Part shown: piece by piece, positions 6,874-14,162 of the stretch | Numbering within the stretch: the stretch's first letter is position 1 | Layout: every line of letters starts with the position of its first letter | Assembly (NCBI GenBank): GCA_021821235.1 | Contig: JAKACS010000013.1 | Coordinates: forward strand, 1 to 14,162 | DNA: 14,162 nucleotides | Source of the DNA: Bacillota bacterium | GTDB taxonomy: Bacteria; Bacillota; Bacilli; Bacillales_B; DSM-18226 | Direction: 5' to 3' | The notes under the pieces: model-generated | What the model saw: only the letters and a program-made list of their open reading frames with translations | Databases searched by the model: none | Told to the model about the DNA's origin: nothing | Program-made: the position numbers and the translations under genes

Positions 6874-7887
6874 ATGATGAATCATAGGTCTTCGATGCTG
6901 GCAACAGCGAAAGCTCATACCAATATTGCCTTGATTAAATATTGGGGGAAGCGGGATGAACAACTTTTTTTACCGATGAATAGTAGTCTTTCCCTTACGT
7001 TGGATAAATTTTATACCACGACTTCTGTTCAATTTTGTGAAGAACTCAATGGGGATATTTTTATTTTAAATAAAAATATCGCTAGCGAAGAGGAAACGAT
7101 GAAAATTTCGAACTTCCTCGACAAAATTAGAAAACGAGCTGGAAAACAGTTTTATGCAATAGTCAAATCGGATAATGAAGTTCCTCTAGCTGCAGGATTT
7201 GGCTCATCCGCTTCCGGATATGCTGCCTTAGCTGCTGCAGCCGTTAAAGCAATCGGTTTGGAAGTAGACATAGCAGAATTATCGAGAATCACACGGCAAG
7301 GATCAGGTTCTGCCTGCCGCTCAATATTGGGCGGATATGTTGAGTGGGAAAAGGGGATTGAAGCAGATGGGACGGATTCCTATGCGAGGCCGTTAGCTGA
7401 AGGACAAAATTGGCAGATTAGTATTTTATCAGTGCTGCTGAATTCAGAATCAAAACCAATCTCAAGCAGAGAGGGGATGAAACGGACGGTTGAAACTTCC
7501 CCGTTTTACTCCTGCTGGCCTTTGGAAGCTGAAAAAGATTTGCAGATTGCAAAAACAGCGATCAGCAATCATGATTTTCAATTACTCGGCCAGGTTGTAG
7601 AAGCAAATGCATTGAAGATGCATGCGACAACCATTGGGGCAAATCCAGCGATTTTGTATTGGCAAGGTGGTACGGTAGAGGTAATGCATGCAGTACACCG
7701 CTTGCGGGCGAACAACATTCCCGCCTATTTTACGATAGATGCTGGACCGAACGTGATGGTTCTTTGCCAACCGGAGGATGAACAATTGATTTTGGACAAG
7801 CTGTTATCGCTGCCAGCGGTACAAAAAATTCATGTTTGCCACCCAGGACCGGGGGTAGAATACTTGCCGAATACAGGCAAGAAATGA
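6874..7887 (+). CDS. mvaD: Diphosphomevalonate decarboxylase
   Basis: This enzyme converts 5-diphosphomevalonate plus ATP to isopentenyl diphosphate, CO2, ADP and phosphate, the last step of the classical mevalonate pathway. The 337-residue GHMP-superfamily protein shows the decarboxylase signatures AHTNIALIKYWGKRDE (14-29), PMNSSLSLTLD (34-44), the ATP loop AAGFGSSASG (106-115), RQGSGSACRSILGGYVEW (141-158, with R149), and FTIDAGPNV (286-294), in which D289 is the expected catalytic aspartate. Presence of both the KYWGK and TIDAGPN motifs argues for a genuine decarboxylase rather than a kinase. Start choice is open between ATG 6874, 6877 and 6895; upstream SD matches are weak (GTGGATGTG near 6859). 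It lies 20 bases after the permease and 36 before the likely mvaK2 start, so it is probably in one operon. Confidence 0.93.
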   Translation: MMNHRSSMLATAKAHTNIALIKYWGKRDEQLFLPMNSSLSLTLDKFYTTTSVQFCEELNGDIFILNKNIASEEETMKISNFLDKIRKRAGKQFYAIVKSDNEVPLAAGFGSSASGYAALAAAAVKAIGLEVDIAELSRITRQGSGSACRSILGGYVEWEKGIEADGTDSYARPLAEGQNWQISILSVLLNSESKPISSREGMKRTVETSPFYSCWPLEAEKDLQIAKTAISNHDFQLLGQVVEANALKMHATTIGANPAILYWQGGTVEVMHAVHRLRANNIPAYFTIDAGPNVMVLCQPEDEQLILDKLLSLPAVQKIHVCHPGPGVEYLPNTGKK

Positions 7888-7923
7888 TCAGCCACTAGAA
7901 TACAGGATAAAAGGATGAAAGTC

Positions 7924-9072
7924 ATGACTAATTTTCGTTATCGTGTCAAAGTACCAGGGAAACTGTTAATTGCGGGTGAATATGCTGTACTTGAACCGAA
8001 CCAATTGGCGATTGTAGCCGCTATTAATCGATATGTCACTGCATATATTGGGACTGCCAAAGAAAACCAACTTTCGCTGGTGCAATTAGGGCTGGAACAA
8101 ATCAAATGGGAAGCATACAAAGAGGATGTCAAGTTTAGTATCGAAGACCCACGATTAAAGTATATTCGAAACTCGCTTTTGGTTGTCAATCAATTTTTAC
8201 ATGAAAATTCGATTACACCCTGTCCATTCAAGCTAACCATTGAAAGTGAACTCAATGATCCATTGACGGGTAAAAAATATGGCTTCGGCTCCAGTGCGGC
8301 AGTTGTAACTGCAGTGGTTTCTGCCGTGTTGGCCCTACATAGGGAGCCGAATAATCCACCATTACTTGAGCAAATTTTTAAACTTTCTGCAATCGCTCAT
8401 ATAAAAACGCAGAAGAGTGGTTCTGGAGCAGATATAGCTGCATCAACGTTTGGAGGCTGGCTCGCCTATTCAGCGTTTGACAGCAGTTGGTTAGTAAACG
8501 AAATGGCCCAGGGTACAAACCTTACAGGATTAATTCATAAAGACTGGCCGGGTTTATCCGTTACGACTATTCAACCGCCAAAGCCACTAAAATTATGTGT
8601 AGGCTGGACAGGCGAACCGATTTCAACAGCCGTGATGATAAAGAAAGTGGCCGAACTGAAAGAAAACAGCCCTAATTTATATCGTGAGTTTCTTAATGAG
8701 AGTGCCAAAGCGGTTTCTACGATTCTGACAAGTTTTAGAGTGGCGGATTGTTCGGAAGCGATCTCGGGCTTAAGGGACAATCGGCATGCGCTAAAAAAGT
8801 TAGAGGGAGATGCCGGCTGTTTAATTGAAACGCCAATGTTAACAAAATTATGTACAGTTGCTGAACAGTATGGCAGCGGTAAATCGTCTGGTGCAGGAGG
8901 CGGAGATTGCGGCATTGCCTTTTTAAAAGATGCAGCTCAAGTAGGAACCCTATATGATATGTGGAAAGAACATCACATTCACCCAGTTAAAGTGGCTGTC
9001 TCTCAAATGGGTGCTGCAATAACAGATTACGATTGTGAAACTTCCTTAAAAGAACCCTTTTGCAAAATGTAA
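7924..9072 (+). CDS. mvaK2: Phosphomevalonate kinase
   Basis: This enzyme phosphorylates 5-phosphomevalonate to 5-diphosphomevalonate, the substrate of the decarboxylase encoded just upstream. It is a GHMP-family kinase of 382 residues from ATG 7924; that start is preferred because AAAAGGA (7909-7915) lies eight bases upstream and would overlap the alternative ATG at 7915. Motif 1 is KVPGKLLIAGEYAVL (9-23), motif 2 is YGFGSSAAV (119-127), the catalytic-base region is SGSGADIAAS (165-174, D170), and motif 3 is SSGAGGGDCGIAF (321-333). The PGKLLIAGEYAVL form with GAGGGDCG is diagnostic of bacterial phosphomevalonate kinase rather than mevalonate kinase. It is the last gene of the operon; no isopentenyl diphosphate isomerase (fni), HMG-CoA synthase or HMG-CoA reductase gene follows. 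Confidence 0.94.
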   Translation: MTNFRYRVKVPGKLLIAGEYAVLEPNQLAIVAAINRYVTAYIGTAKENQLSLVQLGLEQIKWEAYKEDVKFSIEDPRLKYIRNSLLVVNQFLHENSITPCPFKLTIESELNDPLTGKKYGFGSSAAVVTAVVSAVLALHREPNNPPLLEQIFKLSAIAHIKTQKSGSGADIAASTFGGWLAYSAFDSSWLVNEMAQGTNLTGLIHKDWPGLSVTTIQPPKPLKLCVGWTGEPISTAVMIKKVAELKENSPNLYREFLNESAKAVSTILTSFRVADCSEAISGLRDNRHALKKLEGDAGCLIETPMLTKLCTVAEQYGSGKSSGAGGGDCGIAFLKDAAQVGTLYDMWKEHHIHPVKVAVSQMGAAITDYDCETSLKEPFCKM

Positions 9073-9143
9073 AGCATCGCTATCCCTTTTAAAAGCTGTC
9101 CTGGACATAGTGACAACCCGTAATTTTCCAGGTAGCAGATGCT
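9073..9143 (+). other. Possible long bulged stem in the mvaK2 3' region
   Basis: AGCATC (9073-9078) pairs with GATGCT (9138-9143), and GCTATC (9079-9084) pairs with GGTAGC (9131-9136, one T·G pair), leaving a single bulged A at 9137. The total is 12 bp enclosing a 46-base loop. No T-tract follows, so it does not look like a standard terminator. It may be an mRNA-end structure or chance. Confidence 0.3.
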
Positions 9144-9183
9144 ATGAGTAAAAATAGAAATAGAGATTTTCCCGCTTGAACAG

Positions 9184-9189
9184 TATAAT
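9184..9189 (+). promoter_or_regulatory. Candidate -10 box TATAAT before the DUF4317 gene
   Basis: There is a perfect TATAAT 21 bases before the ATG at 9211. At 17-18 bases upstream there is only a poor -35 (TAGAGA), and no TG extension, so transcription would give a very short leader. Support is from the -10 alone. Confidence 0.3.
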
Positions 9190-9210
9190 CAAGGTTGGGA
9201 GTTGAAATTC

Positions 9211-10371
9211 ATGAATAAAAAAGATATTGCGAATATTCGCAAGCAATTTAAGGTAGATAATCACCTGATGAATATTAGGGAAATCTTGAATGTGTATGTT
9301 CAGAAAGAATCAGGGGAGATTTACCATCATGTGAGTCAGCCGTTCCAACTGTTGGAACAGGAAGCACAAGAACTCTTTTTGTCGACCTTTAAAAAGGTGT
9401 TAACCGGCACTCTCGATGCTAAACTGTTCGAGTTGAAATTTAAACGGGATGTAGAAGACAGCACCCAGATTATTCTTTTCGATGGAATGCAGGCAGACAC
9501 AGCAGATGATTGGAAAGAATACATGCTTGAAATTGTCGGAAAAATGTTTGCTCATACGGTTTATGAATTTGATACGATGGTGACGTTTATCCGCGGAGAG
9601 TACCGGAAGCCGGTTCGCAAACGCGAGGCGGAATCAGAAGAAGGCGGGGATGATGAGGTTTATGCCAATCCGTTTGTCCTTTGCAGCCTCAATAAAACGG
9701 ATCAGCCGAAAAAGGCTCTGCTGTTTGATTATATTGAGAAAGAATTTAAATCGTATAACGTGTTTGACCCGATTATTAATTTAGATTCGCCAATGTCCGG
9801 TTTTTTGTTTCCTGCTTTTAATGATCATGCTGCCGATGTGAATCATCTTCTCTATTGTGCTGGGAAAGCAAATCAACCTGATAGTGGATTTATTGAAGAG
9901 GTTCTCAATTGCGAAGAAATCATCACAGCTCAGGAAGATAAAGAAAGCTTTGGGCAAATCTTAAAAGAAGTAATGGGCGATGCAGTGCCTTCCCATGTTA
10001 TTTCCAATGTCTATGATGAAATTGATAAACTCGTTCAGGAAAATGAAGAAAGTGAAGAAAGTGAAACTCCTACATTGGATTATCGAGATGTTGAACGCAT
10101 TTTAACGGTCAGCGGCATCGAAAACGTTGAATCTGCTAAAGTAGAGCACGCCTTCAAAGCAATCGTAAACGATGAAAAACACGAATTCAAAGCAAGCAGC
10201 TTAGTTCCGAAAACGATTAAAATCAAAACAAAAGTGGCCGATCTATCCATCGATCCAAAAGAATTAAAGAATGTAAAGTATATTATGTACCAAGGGAAAC
10301 GCTGTCTCTTGCTGGAGGTAGATGAAGAGATCGACCTCGAAGGATTTCGGCTGGAAACGGAGTCGCTGTGA
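9211..10371 (+). CDS. DUF4317 family protein
   Basis: This 386-residue cytosolic protein begins MNKKDIANIRKQFKVDN, the typical opening of DUF4317 proteins found across Firmicutes; the family's function is not known to me. ATG 9211 is preferred over the in-frame TTG at 9202 because GGGAG (9197-9201) lies nine bases upstream and the family normally begins at this Met. The product is acidic, with an early block (9-90) containing FQLLEQEAQELFLSTFKKVLTG, a charged segment around 146-158 (KREAESEEGGDDE) and a Glu-rich linker near 285-295 before the C-terminal domain. There are no membrane segments or signal peptide. It is separated by 138 bases from mvaK2 and 196 from selO and probably forms its own transcription unit. 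There is no evident functional link to isoprenoid synthesis. Confidence 0.88.
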   Translation: MNKKDIANIRKQFKVDNHLMNIREILNVYVQKESGEIYHHVSQPFQLLEQEAQELFLSTFKKVLTGTLDAKLFELKFKRDVEDSTQIILFDGMQADTADDWKEYMLEIVGKMFAHTVYEFDTMVTFIRGEYRKPVRKREAESEEGGDDEVYANPFVLCSLNKTDQPKKALLFDYIEKEFKSYNVFDPIINLDSPMSGFLFPAFNDHAADVNHLLYCAGKANQPDSGFIEEVLNCEEIITAQEDKESFGQILKEVMGDAVPSHVISNVYDEIDKLVQENEESEESETPTLDYRDVERILTVSGIENVESAKVEHAFKAIVNDEKHEFKASSLVPKTIKIKTKVADLSIDPKELKNVKYIMYQGKRCLLLEVDEEIDLEGFRLETESL

Positions 10372-10474
10372 GGATTTTTGCAGGGTAGTTACCAGGGTTA
10401 AGCGTTCTGGACAAATTTATTGCTTTTCAGAAAAGAACACCGATGCTTAAAAATGATATTGTACAAATAAAGTG

Positions 10475-10492
10475 AATGACAAGGTCATTTTT
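10475..10492 (+). terminator. Small hairpin with T-tract between the DUF4317 gene and selO
   Basis: AATGAC (10475-10480) pairs with GTCATT (10484-10489) around a three-base loop AAG, followed by TTT. It is short and AT-rich, so a weak terminator at best. It sits about 100 bases after the DUF4317 gene and before selO. Confidence 0.3.
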
Positions 10493-10567
10493 ACGATCGA
10501 AAGGGTAAACTATCTGTGAAATGGAAGTATAAAAGAAATTCAACGTAAAAACGGAAAAGGGGATTCG

Positions 10568-12031
10568 ATGGCGAAAACAAGAGATGGTTGGAACGTTGAC
10601 AATAGTTATGCGCGCCTTCCGGAGGATTTTTTCACCTTGCAAATTCCGACTCCGGTTTCCTCACCAAGACTTGTATTTTTCAATGACCGTCTTGCAGAAT
10701 TTCTGGGGATAAATACCGGTGTGCTGAAAAGTGAAGAAGGTGTCGCTGTGTTCGCGGGAAACCAGATACCCGATGGTGCTGTTCCGTTGGCGCAGGCATA
10801 TGCCGGCCACCAGTTCGGCTATTTTACGATGCTGGGGGATGGCCGGGCAATTCTTCTTGGGGAGCAGATCACTCCAGATGGCAGGCGCTTGGACATTCAG
10901 CTAAAAGGAGCCGGCAGGACACCGTATTCCCGAGGGGGGGATGGCAGAGCGACGCTTGGACCGATGCTTCGTGAATACATGATCAGTGAAGCAATGCATG
11001 CACTCGGGATCCCGACAACCCGTAGCCTTGCAGTGGTAACGACAGGAGAGCAGGTGATTCGGGAAACGATGCTGCCTGGGGCGATCCTGACTCGTGTGGC
11101 AGCAAGCCATATTCGTGTCGGCACTTTCCAATATGCTGCAGGAAGGGGAAACGTGGAGGATTTGCGTGCTTTGGCAGATTATACAGTCAAGCGCCATTAT
11201 CCGGATTGTAAAGCAGACGAGAACCCTTATTTATCGCTGCTTCGGGAAGTAATCAAACATCAGGCTGCGTTGGTCGCTAAATGGCAGCTTGTCGGCTTTG
11301 TCCACGGAGTGATGAATACCGATAACATGACGATAAGCGGGGAAACAATCGATTATGGGCCGTGTGCCTTTATGGACACATATGATCCAGCAACCGTTTT
11401 TAGTTCAATTGATACCGAGGGACGCTATGCCTATGGTAACCAGCCATACATTGCTGGCTGGAATCTTGCCCGCTTTGCTGAAAGTTTGTTGCCGCTATTG
11501 CATGAAAATCAAAAAAAGGCAGTAGAGATGGCTCAGGAAGAGATTTCCGGTTTTATGGGGATGTACGAGAACCATTGGTTGGCAGGAATGAGACGGAAAC
11601 TGGGTATGTTTAATGAGAAGGATGAAGACCGCGCTCTAATTGAAGACCTGCTCGCGCTGATGCATCAGTATCAAGCAGATTACACGAATACTTTTCGAGC
11701 ATTAACGCTTGATGAAAGTGTGGACGCTCCGTTGGTGGAATCAAAGGAATTTTCTGAGTGGTTTGAGCGCTGGCACGTCAGACTTGAGCGGCAGCAAGAA
11801 ACGAAAATTTCTGTCCAGCAGCTGATGCGCAGCAACAATCCCGCCGTGATTCCACGAAATCATCGGGTGGAAGAGGCACTTAATGCAGCAGTGAACCATG
11901 GAGATTACCAATCGATGAATCGGCTTCTAAGTGTCCTAGCGGATCCGTTTGCATACAGTACAGAACAAACTGAGTATTGCATCTTGCCACCACAATCAAA
12001 CCGGCCGTACCGAACTTTTTGCGGTACGTAA
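10568..12031 (+). CDS. selO: Protein adenylyltransferase SelO (YdiU/UPF0061)
   Basis: SelO is a pseudokinase-fold enzyme that transfers AMP from ATP to Ser, Thr or Tyr of target proteins, linked to redox stress responses. The 487-residue protein is of normal length. Signature elements include [19 protein letters not shown] (76-94, with R93), [20 protein letters not shown] (111-130, with K113), E136 in LREYM, R176 in ILTRV, and the metal-binding segment [10 protein letters not shown] (244-253, with D252 and N253) followed by IDYGPC (D262). These are the residues recalled as catalytic in characterised SelO proteins. It ends PYRTFCGT, with Cys (C485) at the site where some homologues carry selenocysteine. 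ATG 10568 has AAAAGGGG a few bases upstream. It appears to be single-gene transcribed and has no functional link to the mevalonate genes. Confidence 0.95.
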   Translation: MAKTRDGWNVDNSYARLPEDFFTLQIPTPVSSPRLVFFNDRLAEFLGINTGVLKSEEGVAVFAGNQIPDGAVPLAQAYAGHQFGYFTMLGDGRAILLGEQITPDGRRLDIQLKGAGRTPYSRGGDGRATLGPMLREYMISEAMHALGIPTTRSLAVVTTGEQVIRETMLPGAILTRVAASHIRVGTFQYAAGRGNVEDLRALADYTVKRHYPDCKADENPYLSLLREVIKHQAALVAKWQLVGFVHGVMNTDNMTISGETIDYGPCAFMDTYDPATVFSSIDTEGRYAYGNQPYIAGWNLARFAESLLPLLHENQKKAVEMAQEEISGFMGMYENHWLAGMRRKLGMFNEKDEDRALIEDLLALMHQYQADYTNTFRALTLDESVDAPLVESKEFSEWFERWHVRLERQQETKISVQQLMRSNNPAVIPRNHRVEEALNAAVNHGDYQSMNRLLSVLADPFAYSTEQTEYCILPPQSNRPYRTFCGT

Positions 12032-12380
12032 GGAATACTAGACGTCGCATTAGCAGGGAAAAATTTTATCCTGTATCAACATGCAGTAGAACTGCCACCG
12101 CGACATAGGGGGGGAACTGTCTAAAATAAGCGAGGGGGGTGTAAAATCCCCCCATTGATTTAAGGTTTCACTTTATTTGGTTTAATGTGGAACACTTCCA
12201 GCCATAGAAGGTCGAAAATAAAGCAAAAGCAACGGCATATTATCTTCTTCTTACGAAAAGTTAACAAAAAGGTCATAAAAGTGCTAGAAAAGTAGATTGA
12301 TTTTTTTGCAAGAGTAAGTTTAAATAAAGTTGTTGATAGCCTCTACTATTCTCCTACATTCCCCGAAAGGATGGATCCAC
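12032..12380. other. Intergenic region between selO and the first rpn copy
   Basis: No gene is seen in these 349 bases. A G6/C6 hairpin (12134-12139 with 12148-12153, loop TGTAAAAT) lies about 100 bases after selO but has no T-tract. From about 12280 to the rpn start, the sequence resembles the region before the second rpn copy (from about 13483), including CCTCTACTATTCTCCTA and TTCCCCGAAAGGATGGA. The upstream region was therefore duplicated with the gene. Confidence 0.6.
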
Positions 12381-13283
12381 ATGACAAAAGAATATCTTGA
12401 TTTAAAAATGGATTTTATGTTCAAACAATTGTTTGGAGATCCGCGCCGTAAGTCGATTACCATTGCCTTCTTAAATGATTTGCTTCACCGAAAAGAGAAT
12501 GACCGGATTACAGATGTTGAATATGAAAATACAGAACTCATTAAAGAGGCCCTTGATGGGAAAACGAGCAGGTTGGATGTCCTTGTGCACACCTCTAATG
12601 GCGAGAGGATCAATATTGAGATTCAATTGTCCCACCAACATGACATGCCGGAACGGGTGCTTTACTACTGGTCCAAGTTATTTTCTGCATCCTTAGCAAG
12701 TGGTGAAGATTATCAACTGTTGCCTCCCACGATCATGATCAACATATTAAACTACCCGCTTTTCCCTCACGAAACCGACAGCTTTCATACAATTTTTCAC
12801 ATAAAAGAAGATACAGAACAGTTTAGTTGGAGCCCCCACCTTGAATTCCATGCGATCGATCTGTCACAATTTATGGTAAAATGGAAAAAATACAAACGAG
12901 AAATGAAGCAGAATCCGCCGAAAGAATTACCGTGGTTGATGATGCTTTCAGCAGCCAATTATCAAAAGAAAATCCTTAATGAAGAGATTTTTCAGGAATT
13001 GGAGGACTTGGCGATGAATGAACAGGAAATTCGAGAAGCCCTAGTGGAGTGGGAAAATTTAAGTGCAAACAAGGAGAATAAAGAGTTATACGAAGCCAGG
13101 TTGAAGTTTTTGCGAGATCAATTATCGAACATACGGGGAGAGCGCAGGGAAGGGCTAAAAGAGGGAAAAGAAAAAGAGAGAAAGGAAATCATTCGAAAAA
13201 TGCTACGAAAAGGTATGGATGTTGAAACGATCGCTGATATCCTTGAATGCAGCAGGGAAGAGGTTGAAAAGTACCGAGAATAG
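12381..13283 (+). CDS. Rpn-family PD-(D/E)XK nuclease (putative transposase-like), copy 1
   Basis: This 300-residue protein belongs to the Rpn/PD-(D/E)XK nuclease family, often annotated as a putative transposase. Characterised Rpn proteins are DNA endonucleases that promote recombination. The N-terminus MTKEYLDLKMDFMFKQLFGD is typical. The nuclease core is RLDVLVHTSNGERINIEIQ (64-82), with D66, E80 and Q82 at the PD-(D/E)XK positions (Q replaces the canonical K, as is usual in this family). A Lys/Glu-rich C-terminal tail (GLKEGKEKERKEIIRKMLRKGM, from 258, split here only by reading) ends in a helix-turn-helix-like segment (VETIADILECSREEVEKYRE, 281-300). ATG 12381 is chosen because AAAGGA (12366-12371) lies nine bases upstream; an in-frame TTG at 12330 has no such site. 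A near-identical copy follows 295 bases downstream. Confidence 0.9.
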   Translation: MTKEYLDLKMDFMFKQLFGDPRRKSITIAFLNDLLHRKENDRITDVEYENTELIKEALDGKTSRLDVLVHTSNGERINIEIQLSHQHDMPERVLYYWSKLFSASLASGEDYQLLPPTIMINILNYPLFPHETDSFHTIFHIKEDTEQFSWSPHLEFHAIDLSQFMVKWKKYKREMKQNPPKELPWLMMLSAANYQKKILNEEIFQELEDLAMNEQEIREALVEWENLSANKENKELYEARLKFLRDQLSNIRGERREGLKEGKEKERKEIIRKMLRKGMDVETIADILECSREEVEKYRE

Positions 13284-13308
13284 TGGATATGAGTGTTAAT
13301 TCTTTGTC

Positions 13309-13353
13309 TCCACATGGCATATTAATCTATAATCACTATTTATGCCATGTGGA
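13309..13353. repeat. 13-bp inverted repeat between the two rpn copies
   Basis: TCCACATGGCATA (13309-13321) is the exact inverse complement of TATGCCATGTGGA (13341-13353), with a 19-base AT-rich spacer. It begins 26 bases after the copy 1 stop and lacks a T-tract. It could be an mRNA-end hairpin, a protein-binding site or an element end. Confidence 0.6.
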
Positions 13354-13407
13354 ATTTGAAATGGTTTATATCGTCATTGCAATGTCAACAAGTAGATTTG
13401 ATTTTTC

Positions 13408-13443
13408 AGGAATGTAAAGTATGGAACATTCTTTAATTTTTTT
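13408..13443 (+). terminator. Terminator-like hairpin between the rpn copies
   Basis: AGGAATGT (13408-13415) pairs with ACATTCTT (13426-13433, one G·T pair) around a ten-base loop. It is followed by TAATTTTTTT (13434-13443). The stem is short and AT-rich but the tail is good. Confidence 0.4.
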
Positions 13444-13578
13444 AACTAATTGTCTTACGTTCCCCGAATTCATATTGATAAGAGTATTAGAAAAAAGATT
13501 AATTTTTTAAAACGGTAAGTTTTCAAGTTATTGGCAGCCTCTACTATTCTCCTAAATTCCCCGAAAGGATGGACCCAC

Positions 13579-14162
13579 ATGACAAAAGAATATCTTGATT
13601 TAAAAATGGATTTTATGTTCAAACAATTGTTTGGAGATCCGCGCCGTAAATCGATTACCATTGCCTTCTTAAATGATTTGCTTCACCGAAAAGAGAATGA
13701 CCGGATTACAGATGTTGAATATGAAAATACAGAACTCATTAAAGAGGCCCTTGATGGGAAAACGAGTAGATTGGACGTACTTGTGCACACCTCCAATGGT
13801 GAAAGAATCAATATTGAGATTCAATTGTCCCACCAACATGACATGCCGGAACGGGTGCTTTACTACTGGTCCAAATTATTTTCTGCATCCTTAGCAAGTG
13901 GTGAAGATTATCAACTGTTGCCTCCTACGATCATGATCAACATATTAAACTACCCGCTTTTCCCTCACGAGACCGATAGCTTTCATACTGTTTTTCACAT
14001 AAAAGAAGATACAGAACAGTTTATTTGGAGCCCTCACCTTGAATTCCATGCGATTGATCTGTCACAATTTATGGTAAAATGGAAAAAATACAAACGAGAA
14101 ATGAAGCAGAATCCGCCGAAAGAATTACCGTGGTTGATGATGCTTTCAGCAGCCAATTATCA
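13579..14162 (+). CDS. Rpn-family PD-(D/E)XK nuclease, copy 2 (3' partial)
   Basis: The frame is open from ATG 13579 to the window end, giving 194 complete codons; the 3' part lies outside. Over the 584 bases shared with copy 1 there are 18 substitutions, about 97% identity. Sixteen of these are synonymous. The two replacements are I138V and S149I, neither at the nuclease residues; D66, E80 and Q82 are all kept. The same AAAGGA site lies nine bases upstream. Copy 2 therefore looks functional and recently duplicated or gene-converted. The start of copy 2 is 1198 bases after that of copy 1. Confidence 0.9.
   Translation, partial: MTKEYLDLKMDFMFKQLFGDPRRKSITIAFLNDLLHRKENDRITDVEYENTELIKEALDGKTSRLDVLVHTSNGERINIEIQLSHQHDMPERVLYYWSKLFSASLASGEDYQLLPPTIMINILNYPLFPHETDSFHTVFHIKEDTEQFIWSPHLEFHAIDLSQFMVKWKKYKREMKQNPPKELPWLMMLSAANY

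Noticed and set aside
12006..12028. Hairpin CGTACCG/CGGTACG at the end of selO
   Set aside because: It lies inside the conserved coding end (PYRTFCGT) and has no T-tract, so it is likely a by-product of coding sequence.
10568..12031. Selenoprotein with in-frame UGA at the SelO C-terminus
   Set aside because: The residue at the selenocysteine site is encoded as Cys (TGC) and the gene ends normally with TAA.
12475..12696. Overlapping +1-frame open frames in both rpn copies (also 13673-13894)
   Set aside because: They keep an open frame only because the two copies are nearly identical. They sit inside the real gene and show no ribosome binding site or known domain.

Overview
The window looks like a chromosomal segment of a low-GC Gram-positive bacterium, most likely a Bacillaceae member (Bacillus/Neobacillus-like). 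The basis is AGGAGG-type ribosome binding sites, frequent TTG/GTG starts, intrinsic terminators, and Bacillus-style proteins (SelO/YdiU, DUF4317, Rpn/PD-(D/E)XK proteins). Every gene that can be supported lies on the + strand. Genus and species cannot be fixed from the sequence alone.

Region 1 (1-2468) looks accessory or mobile-derived. It holds the C-terminal part of a protein resembling plasmid/phage-type replication or helix-turn-helix proteins, an unrecognised 275-residue basic protein, and a DnaC/IstB-type AAA+ helicase loader with an N-terminal cysteine cluster.

Region 2 (2529-4603) is a two-gene unit. It has a UvrC-like GIY-YIG protein that stops just before the RNase H-like nuclease domain, then mevalonate kinase (mvaK1), closed by a strong intrinsic terminator.

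Region 3 (about 4604-5160) is non-coding but highly structured. It contains an imperfect mobile-element-like palindromic block with a second terminator-like hairpin, then five 52-bp tandem repeats plus two diverged units. It ends in a perfect 14-bp palindrome (TTGAT-N4-ATCAA, the FNR/ANR consensus) overlapping a candidate promoter.

Region 4 (5221-9072) is a probable four-gene operon: a small two-helix membrane protein, a TctA-like carboxylate transporter permease, diphosphomevalonate decarboxylase (mvaD) and phosphomevalonate kinase (mvaK2). With mvaK1 upstream, the window carries the whole route from mevalonate to isopentenyl diphosphate, but no HMG-CoA synthase or reductase. The most interesting hypothesis is a mevalonate uptake-and-salvage system in which the transporter imports mevalonate (a hydroxy-carboxylate) and the three GHMP-family enzymes convert it to IPP. 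This is inference.

Region 5 (9211-12031) holds a DUF4317 protein and the protein adenylyltransferase SelO. Region 6 (12280-14162) holds two tandem, about 97% identical Rpn-family PD-(D/E)XK nuclease genes, the second cut by the window end. Hairpins lie between them, and nearly all differences in the compared part are synonymous.
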